Shown here: in pieces, positions 24,905-33,566 of the stretch
Position numbering within the stretch: the stretch's first letter is position 1
Layout of the letters: every line of letters starts with the position of its first letter
DNA from: JBMOKT01 sp049323895
GTDB lineage: Bacteria; Bacillota; Peptococcia; Peptococcales; BICA1-8
Reading direction: 5' to 3'
Length of the DNA stretch: 64,000 bases
NCBI GenBank assembly: GCA_049323895.1
Contig: JBMOKT010000026.1
Location: 1-64,000 of the forward strand
Notes under the pieces: model-generated
Told to the model about the DNA's origin: nothing
What the model saw: the letters and a program-made list of their open reading frames with translations, nothing else
Database searches by the model: none
Made by a program: the position numbers and the translations under genes

Positions 24905-25984
24905 ATGTTCAGAAAAGCAAGTCTGGTGGCATTAGTACTTATCTTAGCCTTATCTCTAATCGTTGTAGGTTGTGGAAAAAAAGAAGAGGTCAAACAAGAA
25001 GAGCCGAAGCAGGAAGTAAAAGAACAAGCAAAAGACTTAACAATAAACGGAGCAGGCGCAACATTCCCTTACCCGCTTTACTCTAAAATGTTTTCAGAAT
25101 ACAACAAGCTTAACCCTAATATTAAAGTTAACTACCAGTCCATCGGTTCCGGCGGTGGTGTTAAGCAAATGATAGAAGGAACAGTAAACTTTGGTGCATC
25201 CGATGCTTTCCTAAATGAAGATGAAATGGGTAAAATCAAAAACGGTGTAGTTCATATTCCCATGACAATTGGTGCTGTGGCCATTGTGTACAACCTGGAG
25301 GGAATTGATTCAGGATTAAAATTAACTCAGGAAACATTAACAGATATTTACCTGGGAAAAATCAAAAAATGGAATGATCCCAAAATTGCTGCCGATAATG
25401 CAAATCTTAAGTTACCTAATGTTGATATTACTCCAGTCTTTCGTTCTGACGGAAGTGGTACAACCTCTATCTTTACCGACTACTTGTCCAAAGTAAGCAG
25501 CCAGTGGAAAGAACAAATTGGTGCAGGCAAATCTGTTAAATTCCCTGCAGGCATAGGCGGTAAAGGAAATGAAGGTGTTGCAGGTCAGGTTAAACAACTT
25601 CCTGGTTCCATCGGTTATGTTGAATTGGCCTACGCTACTACTAATAAACTGACATATGCTAAGCTTCGCAACAAAGAAGGTGATTTTACCAATCCATCCT
25701 TAGAAGCTGCTAGTGCTGCTGCCGCAGGAGCTATTGCAGAAATGCCTCAAGATACAAGAATATCAATTGTAGAACCTGCTGGAAAAGATGCATACGGTAT
25801 CGTAGGCTTCTCCTGGATTCTCTTGAACGAAAAATACGAAGATCAATTAATGAAAGAAGAATTATTAAAACTTGTAAAATGGATGTACCGTGACGGTCAG
25901 AAATATGCCAGTGACTTACACTATGCTCCAATTCCAGAGGAAATTGCAAAGTTGAATGATGAGAATTTAAAAGCAATTAAATAA
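24905..25984 (+). CDS. pstS: Phosphate-binding lipoprotein PstS
   Basis: A 359-residue lipoprotein: signal peptide with lipobox LIVVGC, a short charged linker, then a PstS binding domain. Phosphate-contact motifs are GAGATFPYPLYSKM, SIGSGGG, ASDAFL and FRSDGSGTTSIFTDYL. It captures inorganic phosphate outside the membrane for PstCAB. The ATG has GAGGAGGG at 8 nt. It is the first gene of pstS-pstC-pstA-pstB-phoU and is separated from pstC by a 105-bp gap with a stem-loop, as is common where PstS is made in excess. Confidence 0.97.
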   Translation: MFRKASLVALVLILALSLIVVGCGKKEEVKQEEPKQEVKEQAKDLTINGAGATFPYPLYSKMFSEYNKLNPNIKVNYQSIGSGGGVKQMIEGTVNFGASDAFLNEDEMGKIKNGVVHIPMTIGAVAIVYNLEGIDSGLKLTQETLTDIYLGKIKKWNDPKIAADNANLKLPNVDITPVFRSDGSGTTSIFTDYLSKVSSQWKEQIGAGKSVKFPAGIGGKGNEGVAGQVKQLPGSIGYVELAYATTNKLTYAKLRNKEGDFTNPSLEAASAAAAGAIAEMPQDTRISIVEPAGKDAYGIVGFSWILLNEKYEDQLMKEELLKLVKWMYRDGQKYASDLHYAPIPEEIAKLNDENLKAIK

Positions 25985-26024
25985 AAATTTAAGATACAGA
26001 TCGTTTGACAGACTAAGTGCTTTG

Positions 26025-26050
26025 GGGAACATTCCTTTGGGGGTGTTCCT
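26025..26050 (+). promoter_or_regulatory. Stem-loop between pstS and pstC
   Basis: GGAACA pairs with TGTTCC, with an inner CC/GG step. There is no T-run, so it is more likely an mRNA-stabilising or partial attenuation structure that favours pstS over the downstream genes (inference). Confidence 0.4.
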
Positions 26051-26089
26051 TAGAGTGCTTTAAGGGAATGGTGGAAGGAGTTGCGTAAT

Positions 26090-27067
26090 TTGGACAAGAA
26101 TCTAATAAAAACCTCCCGTAATCATAAGGGTGAGGATAAAATAAGGAATATCCCTTTGGATAGCCTCTTTAAAGCATTGACTCTCACTGCATCTTTTGCA
26201 GTTATTGTTTTGCTGGCCTTTATTATTTTTAAGCTGTATATGCAGTCAACTTTATCCATGGATAAGTTTGGTTGGAGGTTTATAACCAGTATGGAATGGG
26301 ACCCTGTCCAGGGTGAATTTGGGGCAGGTGCATATATCTATGGAACCATTGTCTCTTCCCTGATTGCCCTTCTCATTGCAACACCGGTTAGTGTCGGTAT
26401 TGCCTTATATTTAACGGAAATAGCTCCGCCCTGGCTTAGCACACCTGTTGGATTTTTGGTGGAACTATTGGCGGCTATACCCAGTGTTATTTATGGATTG
26501 TGGGGAATTTTCGTTTTTGTACCATTTATTAGGCAGTATATTCAAAAACCCTTAGGAGATATGTTGGGCTGGATTCCCTTATTCAGCGGACCTCCTTTAG
26601 GCATAGGCATGCTTTCAGCAGGAGTAATTCTGGCCATTATGATTATTCCTATTATTACTTCCATTTCTCGAGATATTATCAGCTCTGTTCCAACACTGCA
26701 GCGGGAAGGGGCTTTGGCCCTGGGGGCTACTAAATGGGAAGTTATTAAGTACGCCATCCTGCCTTATGCTAAATCAGGAATTCTTGGCGGTATCATTCTG
26801 GGTTTGGGTCGTGCCCTAGGTGAAACAATGGCAGTAACTATGGTAATCGGGAACCGCCCGGAAATAAAAGCATCCCTTTTTGCCCCCGCCCACTCTATGG
26901 CAGCGGTAATTGCCAATGAATTCACAGAAGCCACAGATGACATTTACTTGTCAGCCTTGATTGAAATTGGTTTACTGTTATTTCTTGTTACCTTTGTCAT
27001 GAATGGCTTGGCCCGGTTCTTTATCTGGTCAGTAGCTCGCGGACCGAAAGGAGGTATTAGGCAATGA
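26090..27067 (+). CDS. pstC: Phosphate ABC permease PstC
   Basis: A 325-residue inner-membrane permease with six helices. The coupling motif to PstB is in EGALALGATKWEVIKYAILP, and GLGRALGETMAVTMVIGN is the PstC signature. The N-terminus is polar and longer than usual before the first helix (about residue 28). The start is the TTG at 26090 (MDKNLIKTS) with AAGGAG at 8 nt; the TTG at 26081 abuts that site. The stop overlaps the pstA start (ATGA), so the two are translationally coupled. Confidence 0.96.
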   Translation: MDKNLIKTSRNHKGEDKIRNIPLDSLFKALTLTASFAVIVLLAFIIFKLYMQSTLSMDKFGWRFITSMEWDPVQGEFGAGAYIYGTIVSSLIALLIATPVSVGIALYLTEIAPPWLSTPVGFLVELLAAIPSVIYGLWGIFVFVPFIRQYIQKPLGDMLGWIPLFSGPPLGIGMLSAGVILAIMIIPIITSISRDIISSVPTLQREGALALGATKWEVIKYAILPYAKSGILGGIILGLGRALGETMAVTMVIGNRPEIKASLFAPAHSMAAVIANEFTEATDDIYLSALIEIGLLLFLVTFVMNGLARFFIWSVARGPKGGIRQ

Positions 27068-27930
27068 GTACGCTGCAAAACCAATACACCAAACGCTATA
27101 AATCAAGAAAAATAATTAATTATATTATGCTTGCCTCTATGCTGTTTTGTGCTTTTTTAGCTTTAATACCCCTTTTTAGCATTCTAACCCATATTGGTGT
27201 TTCGGGTATTAAGACCTTGAATCTGCAATTCTTAACCAATTTACCTGCACCTGTCGGGGAGCCCGGCGGTGGTATGGGCAATGCCTTAGTCGGGACCCTT
27301 ATCTTAGTTTCTTTGGCGGCAATAGTCGGAATTCCTGTTGGTGTTTTAACAGCCATATACCTGTCTGAATACCAACAGACCGGTCTTTTCCCCTCTGCTG
27401 TAAGGTTTGTGGCTGACAGCTTGCTTGGTATACCCTCCATTGTAGTAGGTATCTTTGCCTATTTAGTAATTGTTTTGCCTATGAAGTCATTTTCAGCTTT
27501 GGCCGGTGGTGCAGCCTTGGGAATTATGCTTATTCCCATCGTTATCCGGGGAACAGAAGGAATGCTGAAAATGGTCCCTGATTCTTTAAGAGAAGCGGGA
27601 TTAGCCCTTGGCATGCGGAAGTGGCGGGTAATTGTCAGCATTGTCCTGCCGACGGCCATCAAAGGCATTATTACTACCATTATGCTGGGTATTGCCAGGG
27701 TAGCGGGAGAAACAGCACCTCTGTTACTGACTGCTTTCGGCAATCACTTTTGGAGCACCAAACTAGATCAGCCTATCAGTGCGCTGCCTTTACAGATTTT
27801 CACCTATGCAATTTCTCCATTTGAGGAATGGCACAAAAAGGCTTGGGCAGGGTCATTGCTTCTAATTATAATGGTTCTGATTTTCAGCATATTTGCCAGG
27901 TTGGCTACCCGTGGTAATAAACTTAATTAA
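27064..27930 (+). CDS. pstA: Phosphate ABC permease PstA
   Basis: A 288-residue permease with six helices, partner of PstC. The EAA-type coupling loop reads REAGLALGMRKWRVIVSIVLP, and the signature GIARVAGETAPLLLTAFGN follows, with a conserved Glu. The ATG overlaps the pstC stop and has AAAGGAGG 9 nt upstream. The final helix ends at a short basic tail (ATRGNKLN). pstB follows after about 20 bp. Confidence 0.97.
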   Translation: MSTLQNQYTKRYKSRKIINYIMLASMLFCAFLALIPLFSILTHIGVSGIKTLNLQFLTNLPAPVGEPGGGMGNALVGTLILVSLAAIVGIPVGVLTAIYLSEYQQTGLFPSAVRFVADSLLGIPSIVVGIFAYLVIVLPMKSFSALAGGAALGIMLIPIVIRGTEGMLKMVPDSLREAGLALGMRKWRVIVSIVLPTAIKGIITTIMLGIARVAGETAPLLLTAFGNHFWSTKLDQPISALPLQIFTYAISPFEEWHKKAWAGSLLLIIMVLIFSIFARLATRGNKLN

Positions 27931-27950
27931 GAAAAAATGGGGTGAGAGAA

Positions 27951-28709
27951 ATGGAAATAATTATTAATACTGCTGATGTAAAGGCATGGTATGGTTCACT
28001 GCAAACCTTAAAAGGAATTAATTTGGCAATATACAAGAATAAAGTTACTGCCATTATTGGCCCCTCGGGCTGCGGAAAGTCGACTTTTATTCGTTGTTTA
28101 AATAGAATGCATGAGGTTGTCCCAGGAGCTAAGGTGACAGGCAAAATATTGATAAATAATACAGATATTTATAGCAGCCAGGTAGATCCTGTAGAAATAC
28201 GCCGTAAGATTGGTATGGTTTTTCAAAAACCCAACCCGTTTCCCACTATGACTATCTATAATAATGTGGCTTCAGGCTTAAAATTAAATGGCGTTAATAA
28301 TAAAAAGATATTGGATGAGGCCGTAGAAAAAAGTCTGCGCAGGGCAGCCTTGTGGGATGAAGTTAAAGACCGCTTAAACCATTCGGGAATGAGTCTTTCG
28401 GGGGGACAACAGCAGAGACTGTGCATTGCCCGCGCCTTAGCTGTTGAGCCGGACATTTTATTAATGGATGAACCGGCCTCGGCCCTTGATCCTATTTCAA
28501 CCTTAAGAATCGAAGAACTGGTCCAGGAACTCAAACAGCAATACACTATTGTTATAGTAACCCATAACATGCAGCAAGCAGCCAGGATATCTGACAGTAC
28601 GGCTTTTTTCCTAAACGGCGAACTGATAGAATATGATAAAACAGAAAACATTTTTACCAAGCCTAAGGATAAGAGAACAGAGGATTATATCACCGGCAGG
28701 TTTGGTTGA
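27951..28709 (+). CDS. pstB: Phosphate ABC ATPase PstB
   Basis: A 252-residue ATPase that powers PstCA. Walker A is GPSGCGKST (about residue 38), the Q-loop is in VFQKPNPFP, the ABC signature is LSGGQQQRLCIARAL, Walker B is ILLMDEPASALDP and the switch His is in VTHNMQQA. The start is the ATG at 27951 with GGGGTGAG at 5 nt; an upstream GTG at 27942 sits inside that site. The length matches the usual 250-260. phoU follows after 15 bp. Confidence 0.97.
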   Translation: MEIIINTADVKAWYGSLQTLKGINLAIYKNKVTAIIGPSGCGKSTFIRCLNRMHEVVPGAKVTGKILINNTDIYSSQVDPVEIRRKIGMVFQKPNPFPTMTIYNNVASGLKLNGVNNKKILDEAVEKSLRRAALWDEVKDRLNHSGMSLSGGQQQRLCIARALAVEPDILLMDEPASALDPISTLRIEELVQELKQQYTIVIVTHNMQQAARISDSTAFFLNGELIEYDKTENIFTKPKDKRTEDYITGRFG

Positions 28710-28724
28710 TAAGGGGGAATTAAA

Positions 28725-29381
28725 ATGACAAGAATCAACTATCAAAACGCACTGGATGGATTAGAAAAGGAAATCTTAAAAATGGGCAGCCTGGTGGAGG
28801 AATTAATTAGTTCTTCGGTTACTTCACTGGTAAAACAAGACATGGCTCTGGCCCAAAAAGTGGTTGACCAAGATGATATCATTGATGCCTTGGAACTGGA
28901 GATTGAAGAAAGAATTTTAAAACTTATTGCAACCCAGCAACCCATGGCAAAAGACTTACGGCGGATTGCTGCCGGTTTTAAAATAATAACCGACTTGGAG
29001 AGAATTGGAGATAATGCCGTAGACATTGCCAAAACTACTTTAAGAATAGGAAACGAACCCCTTATTAAGCCTCTGATTGATATTCCCCGCATGGCGGAGA
29101 TTGCACAGCAAATGCTTAAGGAAGCCTTGGACTCATATATAAATGAGGATATAGTAATGGCTGAGTCACTGGCAGCAAAAGATGATGTGGTTGATGCATT
29201 ACATGCCCAAATAATTAGGGAATTATTAACCTATATGCTGGAGAACCCTAAAAACATCAAACAAGGAACCCATCTTATGTTTGTCAGCAGATATTTAGAA
29301 CGGATAGCTGACCACGCCACAAACTTAGGTGAAAATGTAATTTATCTTGTAACAGCCGAACGGAAAGACTTAAACGAATAG
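28725..29381 (+). CDS. phoU: Phosphate signalling protein PhoU
   Basis: A 218-residue protein made of two similar three-helix bundles. Each has the metal-binding E/DxxxD pattern (DLRRIAAGFKIITDLERIGDNAVDIAK and FVSRYLERIADHATNLGENV). PhoU links Pst transport to PhoR and restrains phosphate uptake when phosphate is plentiful. The ATG has AAGGGGG at 7 nt. It is the last gene of the operon, followed by a dispersed repeat and a terminator. Confidence 0.96.
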   Translation: MTRINYQNALDGLEKEILKMGSLVEELISSSVTSLVKQDMALAQKVVDQDDIIDALELEIEERILKLIATQQPMAKDLRRIAAGFKIITDLERIGDNAVDIAKTTLRIGNEPLIKPLIDIPRMAEIAQQMLKEALDSYINEDIVMAESLAAKDDVVDALHAQIIRELLTYMLENPKNIKQGTHLMFVSRYLERIADHATNLGENVIYLVTAERKDLNE

Positions 29382-29387
29382 TGAAAA

Positions 29388-29448
29388 AAACCGCCTGCGG
29401 CGTTTAGTGGCTAGTGGCTAGTTGTTAGTTGGCTAGTAAAACAAATTA
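29388..29448. repeat. TAGTGGCTAGT-family dispersed repeat, copy A2
   Basis: CCGCCTGCGGCGTTTAGTGGCT, then CTAGT/TTAGT runs ending in AAACAAATTAAAAAA. It lies immediately 3' of phoU. Confidence 0.75.
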
Positions 29449-29451
29449 AAA

Positions 29452-29478
29452 AATCCCACCATAGAGTGGGGTTTTTAT
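29452..29478 (+). terminator. Terminator of the pst-phoU operon
   Basis: CCCAC pairs with GTGGG and is followed by GTTTTTAT, just after repeat A2. Confidence 0.7.
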
Positions 29479-29537
29479 ATTACTGCCAATGATAACCCAT
29501 AAAGGAACCCGAAAATGTCATTATTTGTGGAACCATA

Positions 29538-30131
29538 CTAAATATGCTCTTTATTGTCATACTGCAGATAGGTCAGGTATATTCCCGCAAAAAATGCACC
29601 CAATGTATCAAATATTAAATCCAGGTTTGTATCTTTAAGGCTGGGCTGGTGGTCGGTGTTAGCAACCATATCTATAGCAAATTCCAACAACTCAAAAAAG
29701 ACCCCTAGGCTAATTCCCAGGCAGAAGATAAAAATCAGCTTTATGATAGGCTCTTTATATTTTGGAAATGCCAACTTGTTTATTACAGAATAAAAAAGCA
29801 AGGTAAAAGAAAAGGTGCCGAAAAAATGCAAGGCAATATCAAAGTTTGGATTACTCTTATACTCCCCCAAGTATTCCCCTGCGAAATGGTGCAAAATTAT
29901 AGTTGTCGAAACTAATACCCTGATATAATTTGCATAATAAATCCCCAGCCTTTGTTCATAATATGACCAGGTCAGATAGATAGATAAAATCCCCGCTGCA
30001 CCTAAAAATAAACTGAAATTTCCTTCGGTCCAGAATAACCCTGTTATATATAATTGCATTATTACAAAAATGACAATTATATACTTGCGGGTCCTTTTGT
30101 AATCCATATATTCACCATTTTGAAAAGACAT
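29538..30131 (-). CDS. Integral membrane protein of the DUF2238/YjdF type
   Basis: A 197-residue protein with about six helices. The motif set DIALHFFGTFSFTLL, then GVFFELLEFAIDM, then DTNLDLIFDTLGAFFAG matches the HxxG...ExxE...DTxxDLxxDxxGA pattern I associate with DUF2238 (YjdF) proteins, of unknown function. The start is uncertain: the ATG at 30131 has no good ribosome site, while an ATG at 30107 has a GGTGA 4 nt upstream. It lies 19 bp beyond the DMT-type gene on the same strand and is likely cotranscribed with it. Confidence 0.75.
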   Translation of the reverse strand: MSFQNGEYMDYKRTRKYIIVIFVIMQLYITGLFWTEGNFSLFLGAAGILSIYLTWSYYEQRLGIYYANYIRVLVSTTIILHHFAGEYLGEYKSNPNFDIALHFFGTFSFTLLFYSVINKLAFPKYKEPIIKLIFIFCLGISLGVFFELLEFAIDMVANTDHQPSLKDTNLDLIFDTLGAFFAGIYLTYLQYDNKEHI

Positions 30132-30150
30132 TGGTTAAATGTCTATAGTA

Positions 30151-30576
30151 TTACCTATTAATAAATATTAATCCAATTATGCAAAGGACAATTCCCAGAA
30201 CTTTATTAAGGCTGAATGTTTCCTGGTAAAAAAATACGCCTATGGGAATCAGCATAAGTGCCAAGGCAATATTTGCAACCAGTGATCCGACACTAATATC
30301 CCACCCTGCCCGATAGGCAAGCAAATAGCCAAATTCCAAGCCTACTATGGCAACTCCCAGCACAATACTGGTCCAGTTGAGCTGACTGAAGGACTGGATA
30401 AACCCTTTATCTGCTTTGTAAAAGAATGAAAGTATTATGGTTAACACCGCCGCAGTGATGTATGTCATCAACAAAGCTGTAAAGGGATTGATATTATTGG
30501 GTGTGGATTTTTGAGAAACATTGTACATTACATTGGAAATCACAATGAGCACTATAGAAAATACATAGATAAACAT
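30151..30576 (-). CDS. Half-size EamA/DMT-type transporter
   Basis: A 141-residue protein with five predicted helices, the size of one EamA repeat and not the usual ten-helix pair. The last two helices (LVANIALALMLIPIGVFFYQETFSLNKVLGIVLCIIGLIFI) show the EamA pattern, with the Glu-Thr that precedes the final helix. Such half-size proteins work as dimers, for example small multidrug or lipid-linked sugar flippases. The start is taken as the ATG at 30576 with GGTGG at 8 nt; the ATG at 30609 lacks a site. Confidence 0.75.
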   Translation of the reverse strand: MFIYVFSIVLIVISNVMYNVSQKSTPNNINPFTALLMTYITAAVLTIILSFFYKADKGFIQSFSQLNWTSIVLGVAIVGLEFGYLLAYRAGWDISVGSLVANIALALMLIPIGVFFYQETFSLNKVLGIVLCIIGLIFINR

Positions 30577-30765
30577 AAACAGTACCACCGATTTTAAAAA
30601 TATATACATCCCTTATTATAATTAAAAGGGCTAAAATTAAAAGTAAAATATTAGTCAATCCTCACAAACTGCTTTGACAAAATTCTTTTCCTTTCAATAA
30701 AGGAGATACTTCCTTATCTGTCGAAATACATCAAGAAATCTCGTTTTTGGAAAGGGTATGTTGTT

Positions 30766-31599
30766 GTGAGGAAAATCTTAGTAGCATTAATATTAGTTTT
30801 TATTGTATTTATAAGCGCCCTAAGTTTCGGACAAGAGGAAGTACTAAGTAATATAATTGAACCTGAGGCAGTTGGTACTCCACAAGGAGAGGTTATTGAA
30901 GTAAGTTTACCCCAAGAAACTGCGTCCGATGTTGAACAGGTGGAAAGGGAACAAAGCGAGGTTAACACCGACTTGAGTTATGAAGAGGTCTTAAAATTAA
31001 TCAATGATACAGGCAAGAAGATAGTTAATGATTCGGAAAACATATTGGTTCTGGTTAATAAGGAAAACAACCTGCCCTCTACATATCTGCCCCAAGACCT
31101 TACGAAACCTAATGTTGCTTTTTCTTTCGCTGGTGATGACCAAAAGCAAAATATGAGAATGGAAGCGGCCCTGGCCTTGGAAAAGTTAGTAGAAAATGCT
31201 GCCGAAAATGGTCATGAGATTGTTGCCGTTTCAGGCTTTCGTTCCTATGAGAGACAAAAATCCATATTCCTGGAAAACGTAAAAAGGGTTGGTTTTAAAA
31301 AGGCAAATACCTTTAGTGCTGTTCCCGGACAGAGCGAACACCAAACAGGGCTCGCTATGGATGTCAGCTGTGCTTCAGTAAACTACCGGCTGGTAGAGAA
31401 ATTCGGGGAAACTCCGGAGGGTATTTGGGTAAAAGAGAATGCCCATTTGTTTGGTTTTATTATTAGATATCCCAAGGACAAGACTGAAATAACGGGCTAT
31501 CAATATGAGCCCTGGCATCTTCGATATGTTGGCGTGGAAAGTGCTGGAGAAATTATGGAAAATGGACTGACCCTGGAGGAGTATTTACATAATAAGTAA
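30766..31599 (+). CDS. VanY-family D-alanyl-D-alanine carboxypeptidase
   Basis: A 277-residue exported protein: N-terminal signal or anchor helix, an acidic linker of about 60 residues and a LAS-type zinc peptidase domain (about 115-270). Zinc ligands and catalytic residues appear in GFRSYERQ, SEHQTGLAMDVS (His and Asp) and EPWHLRYVG (catalytic Glu and His). It trims the terminal D-Ala from peptidoglycan stem peptides. No van resistance genes lie near, so it is a housekeeping or spore-wall enzyme. The start is a GTG at 30766, with only a weak ribosome site. A terminator follows. Confidence 0.92.
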   Translation: MRKILVALILVFIVFISALSFGQEEVLSNIIEPEAVGTPQGEVIEVSLPQETASDVEQVEREQSEVNTDLSYEEVLKLINDTGKKIVNDSENILVLVNKENNLPSTYLPQDLTKPNVAFSFAGDDQKQNMRMEAALALEKLVENAAENGHEIVAVSGFRSYERQKSIFLENVKRVGFKKANTFSAVPGQSEHQTGLAMDVSCASVNYRLVEKFGETPEGIWVKENAHLFGFIIRYPKDKTEITGYQYEPWHLRYVGVESAGEIMENGLTLEEYLHNK

Positions 31600-31655
31600 G
31601 TGGCTAGTAAAAAAATTATAAAACCCATTGACTATTGACTATCGACTATTAGCCG
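31600..31655. repeat. TAGTGGCTAGT-family fragment, copy A7, with TTGACTATTGAC tail
   Basis: GTGGCTAGTAAAAAAATTA is followed by CCCATTGACTATTGACTATCG. The tail echoes, in reverse, GGTCAATGGTCAATGACTAA at about 61978. Confidence 0.5.
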
Positions 31656-31659
31656 AAAA

Positions 31660-31697
31660 CCCCACCTTAGTGTGAATGACTAAGGTGGGGTTTTTTT
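31660..31697. terminator. Shared terminator of vanY-type gene and sspH
   Basis: CCCCACCTTAGT pairs with ACTAAGGTGGGG, followed by TTTTTTT on the plus strand and TTTTCGG on the minus strand. It overlaps the sspH stop codon. Confidence 0.85.
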
Positions 31698-31872
31698 AGT
31701 GGTCTACTAAACTGTTTACATTAACTTTTTGTTTATTTTGAGGCTGGTCTAAAGGGTAGATTAAGGCTTGACCATTATCTTCAACATTTTCAATATAAAC
31801 AGGAGTTCCATTATAGGTTACATTAGCCATTACCGGTGAGGCGGCAATTCTTTTCGCATGTTCTTTATCCAA
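31696..31872 (-). CDS. sspH: H-type small acid-soluble spore protein
   Basis: A 58-residue protein starting with TTG, GGGGGT at about 8 nt. It matches the SspH family: MDKEHAKRIAASPVMANVTYNG, then PVYIENV and a hydrophobic LIYPLD segment before a short tail. SspH proteins are made in the forespore under SigG or SigF control and packaged in the spore core. It shares a terminator with the convergent vanY-type gene. It is direct evidence that the organism sporulates. Confidence 0.88.
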   Translation of the reverse strand: MDKEHAKRIAASPVMANVTYNGTPVYIENVEDNGQALIYPLDQPQNKQKVNVNSLVDH

Positions 31873-31920
31873 AAATTTTACCCCCTTTTATTATTTAGTA
31901 TTTAATATTATTTGTAACCA

Positions 31921-31959
31921 ACTAAGTTATTATCCAAAAGTTAAAACTAATAACTTAGT
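31921..31959. repeat. Perfect 12-bp inverted repeat upstream of sspH
   Basis: The arms ACTAAGTTATTA and TAATAACTTAGT are separated by 15 bp, in the divergent gap between sspH and the 41-residue membrane protein gene. It could be a regulator site or an mRNA hairpin. Confidence 0.5.
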
Positions 31960-32056
31960 AAACTTACATTAGTATAAAAATAATAATTAATCAATTTCCC
32001 TCACATAATATATAAAAGTATAAAAAATTCCTATATTAATAAGGAGTGTGGATTTT

Positions 32057-32182
32057 ATGGACTATTTATTATATTTAATCGCACTGGCAGCGGGCTTTGC
32101 AACTATCTATGTAATTGTTTCTTGGACAAGAAGTAAGCAGCTTAACCTATTTTCCAGGTTTAGGAGGAGAAGAAACAATTAG
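32057..32182 (+). CDS. 41-residue single-helix membrane protein
   Basis: A small frame with AAGGAGTG about 8 nt before the ATG. It has one membrane helix (LLYLIALAAGFATIYVIVSW) and a very basic tail (FSRFRRRRNN) on the cytoplasmic side. No homologue is recognised. It is divergent from sspH and convergent with the racemase-like gene, leaving only 6 bp between the stop codons. Confidence 0.6.
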   Translation: MDYLLYLIALAAGFATIYVIVSWTRSKQLNLFSRFRRRRNN

Positions 32183-32188
32183 CAGAAA

Positions 32189-32821
32189 CTATTTAGCTAA
32201 GTAATCACGTATCCGTTCAGCCGAAGCCTTTGGTCCGGTTAGTACGGGAATACTGCAGTTTAATTTCTCTGTCATATGGGCCATACTGTACTGGGATAAA
32301 ACTATTGCCTCAACCGTCCCCTCTAGTTGACTCATCATTTCAGAAACTAATTGGTCATGTTCTGCAATTTTCCCCTTAAACAGCAGGTCAATTGCTTGGG
32401 TATTGACCAGTGATTCTACCTTTATGTGGGGATTCTTTTGCCTGAGGTAACTAAGCAATGCCGGTGGAGTTTCCTCCACAGTTGATATAAGACCAATGTG
32501 GTTATAGGCTAAAACTTGATCCAGCATTGCTTCATCGGAACGGAAAAGCTTCTTGGAATAAAGGGGCTGGAGGATTTCCGTTACATTATTAAAGGCAGAG
32601 CAGGTCAGCTGAATACAGTCGACTTTGGACTGGGAAGCTAAATTCACTAGCAGGGTAAAACGGTTAATTATTTCTGGACTTAAACCTTTGGCTTCTTGAA
32701 TCATGGGGAGCAGCCCCGTATCCATAAAGTGCAGCAATTTAGCCTGAGGGAAAACCTCCCTAAACGCCTTCTCTATCGGCTCTACAGCGGTTGTGGTAGC
32801 ATGAATTACTCCTACTTTCAC
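32189..32821 (-). CDS. Asp/Glu racemase-superfamily protein
   Basis: A 210-residue protein with the two-domain aspartate/glutamate racemase fold. The first catalytic-type Cys lies in IQLTCSAFNN; the second expected Cys region reads VLSQYSMAH, so the usual second Cys appears to be Gln/Tyr and racemase activity is doubtful. The start is a GTG at 32821 (MKVGVIHATTT) with AAAGGAG at 9 nt. It lies 32 bp after lutC on the same strand and is probably the fourth gene of the lut operon, possibly handling a hydroxy acid or lactate isomer (inference). Confidence 0.75.
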   Translation of the reverse strand: MKVGVIHATTTAVEPIEKAFREVFPQAKLLHFMDTGLLPMIQEAKGLSPEIINRFTLLVNLASQSKVDCIQLTCSAFNNVTEILQPLYSKKLFRSDEAMLDQVLAYNHIGLISTVEETPPALLSYLRQKNPHIKVESLVNTQAIDLLFKGKIAEHDQLVSEMMSQLEGTVEAIVLSQYSMAHMTEKLNCSIPVLTGPKASAERIRDYLAK

Positions 32822-32853
32822 AGCAAACAACTCCTTTCGAACTTATTTTATTT

Positions 32854-33561
32854 CTATTTTAATGAGCTGTCCAACACTATTACCCAAACCCTATAGGGAC
32901 CATGTACTCCAATACTTAAATCCATTTCAATATCTGCCGAACGGCTTGGACCAGTAATGAAATTAATTGATGAGGGCATCTGTTCTGTTCCGGATAGTTC
33001 TTTTATTTTTCTTATTACCGTTCCCATAGTGGGGACTATCATTTCTTTCCGTAAGACCGCAATATGGGTCGGAGGAAGCAGGCTGACGGTCCTCCCCTGT
33101 TTCGGTCCGGAAAAAACAACAATACTGCCGGTATAAGCAATGGCATAGTCAGCCCAAGTCAAACCCACGTCAGCTTCGGCCGCAAATTCAATTAGGTCCG
33201 AGGAACTGCTGTCAGTGTTCCAGAGCTTTACAGCTACTCCCATTTTTTCTACCTGTGTTAGTTCCAATAACTCCTTGTGATCCCAACAAATGATAGCAGA
33301 AGCCTTTAATTCATCAAGCCATTCCCTGAGTTTAGACCATACTTCCTCCTTTGTTTTTACCACCTCTGCCCTGCCTGTTAATGCTTCCAGGTTGGATTTA
33401 AACAACTCTAACCCTTTGCCGTGCAATTTTTCCTGTTCACTCCAAAACACAGGTGGTCCAACCTCATCCTTCATTCGATTTGGGGTTTTAGATAGAGTTT
33501 CTTTGCGCCCAAGAGCATTTGCAATATGGTCTATAAAATTTTTTTCTATTGGCTTTTCCAA
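32854..33561 (-). CDS. lutC: LutC lactate utilization protein (LUD domain)
   Basis: A 235-residue cytosolic protein with a C-terminal LUD domain (EAADVGLTWADYAIAYTGSIV, SLLPPTHIAV, TGPSRSADIEMDLSIGVHGP). LutC is part of the LutABC complex that oxidises L-lactate to pyruvate and passes electrons on through iron-sulfur clusters. The start is a TTG at 33561 with AAAGGTGA at 5 nt; its frame overlaps the lutB stop (GTGATAAAATTG). Third gene of lutABC. Confidence 0.93.
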   Translation of the reverse strand: MEKPIEKNFIDHIANALGRKETLSKTPNRMKDEVGPPVFWSEQEKLHGKGLELFKSNLEALTGRAEVVKTKEEVWSKLREWLDELKASAIICWDHKELLELTQVEKMGVAVKLWNTDSSSSDLIEFAAEADVGLTWADYAIAYTGSIVVFSGPKQGRTVSLLPPTHIAVLRKEMIVPTMGTVIRKIKELSGTEQMPSSINFITGPSRSADIEMDLSIGVHGPYRVWVIVLDSSLK

Positions 33562-33566
33562 TTTTA

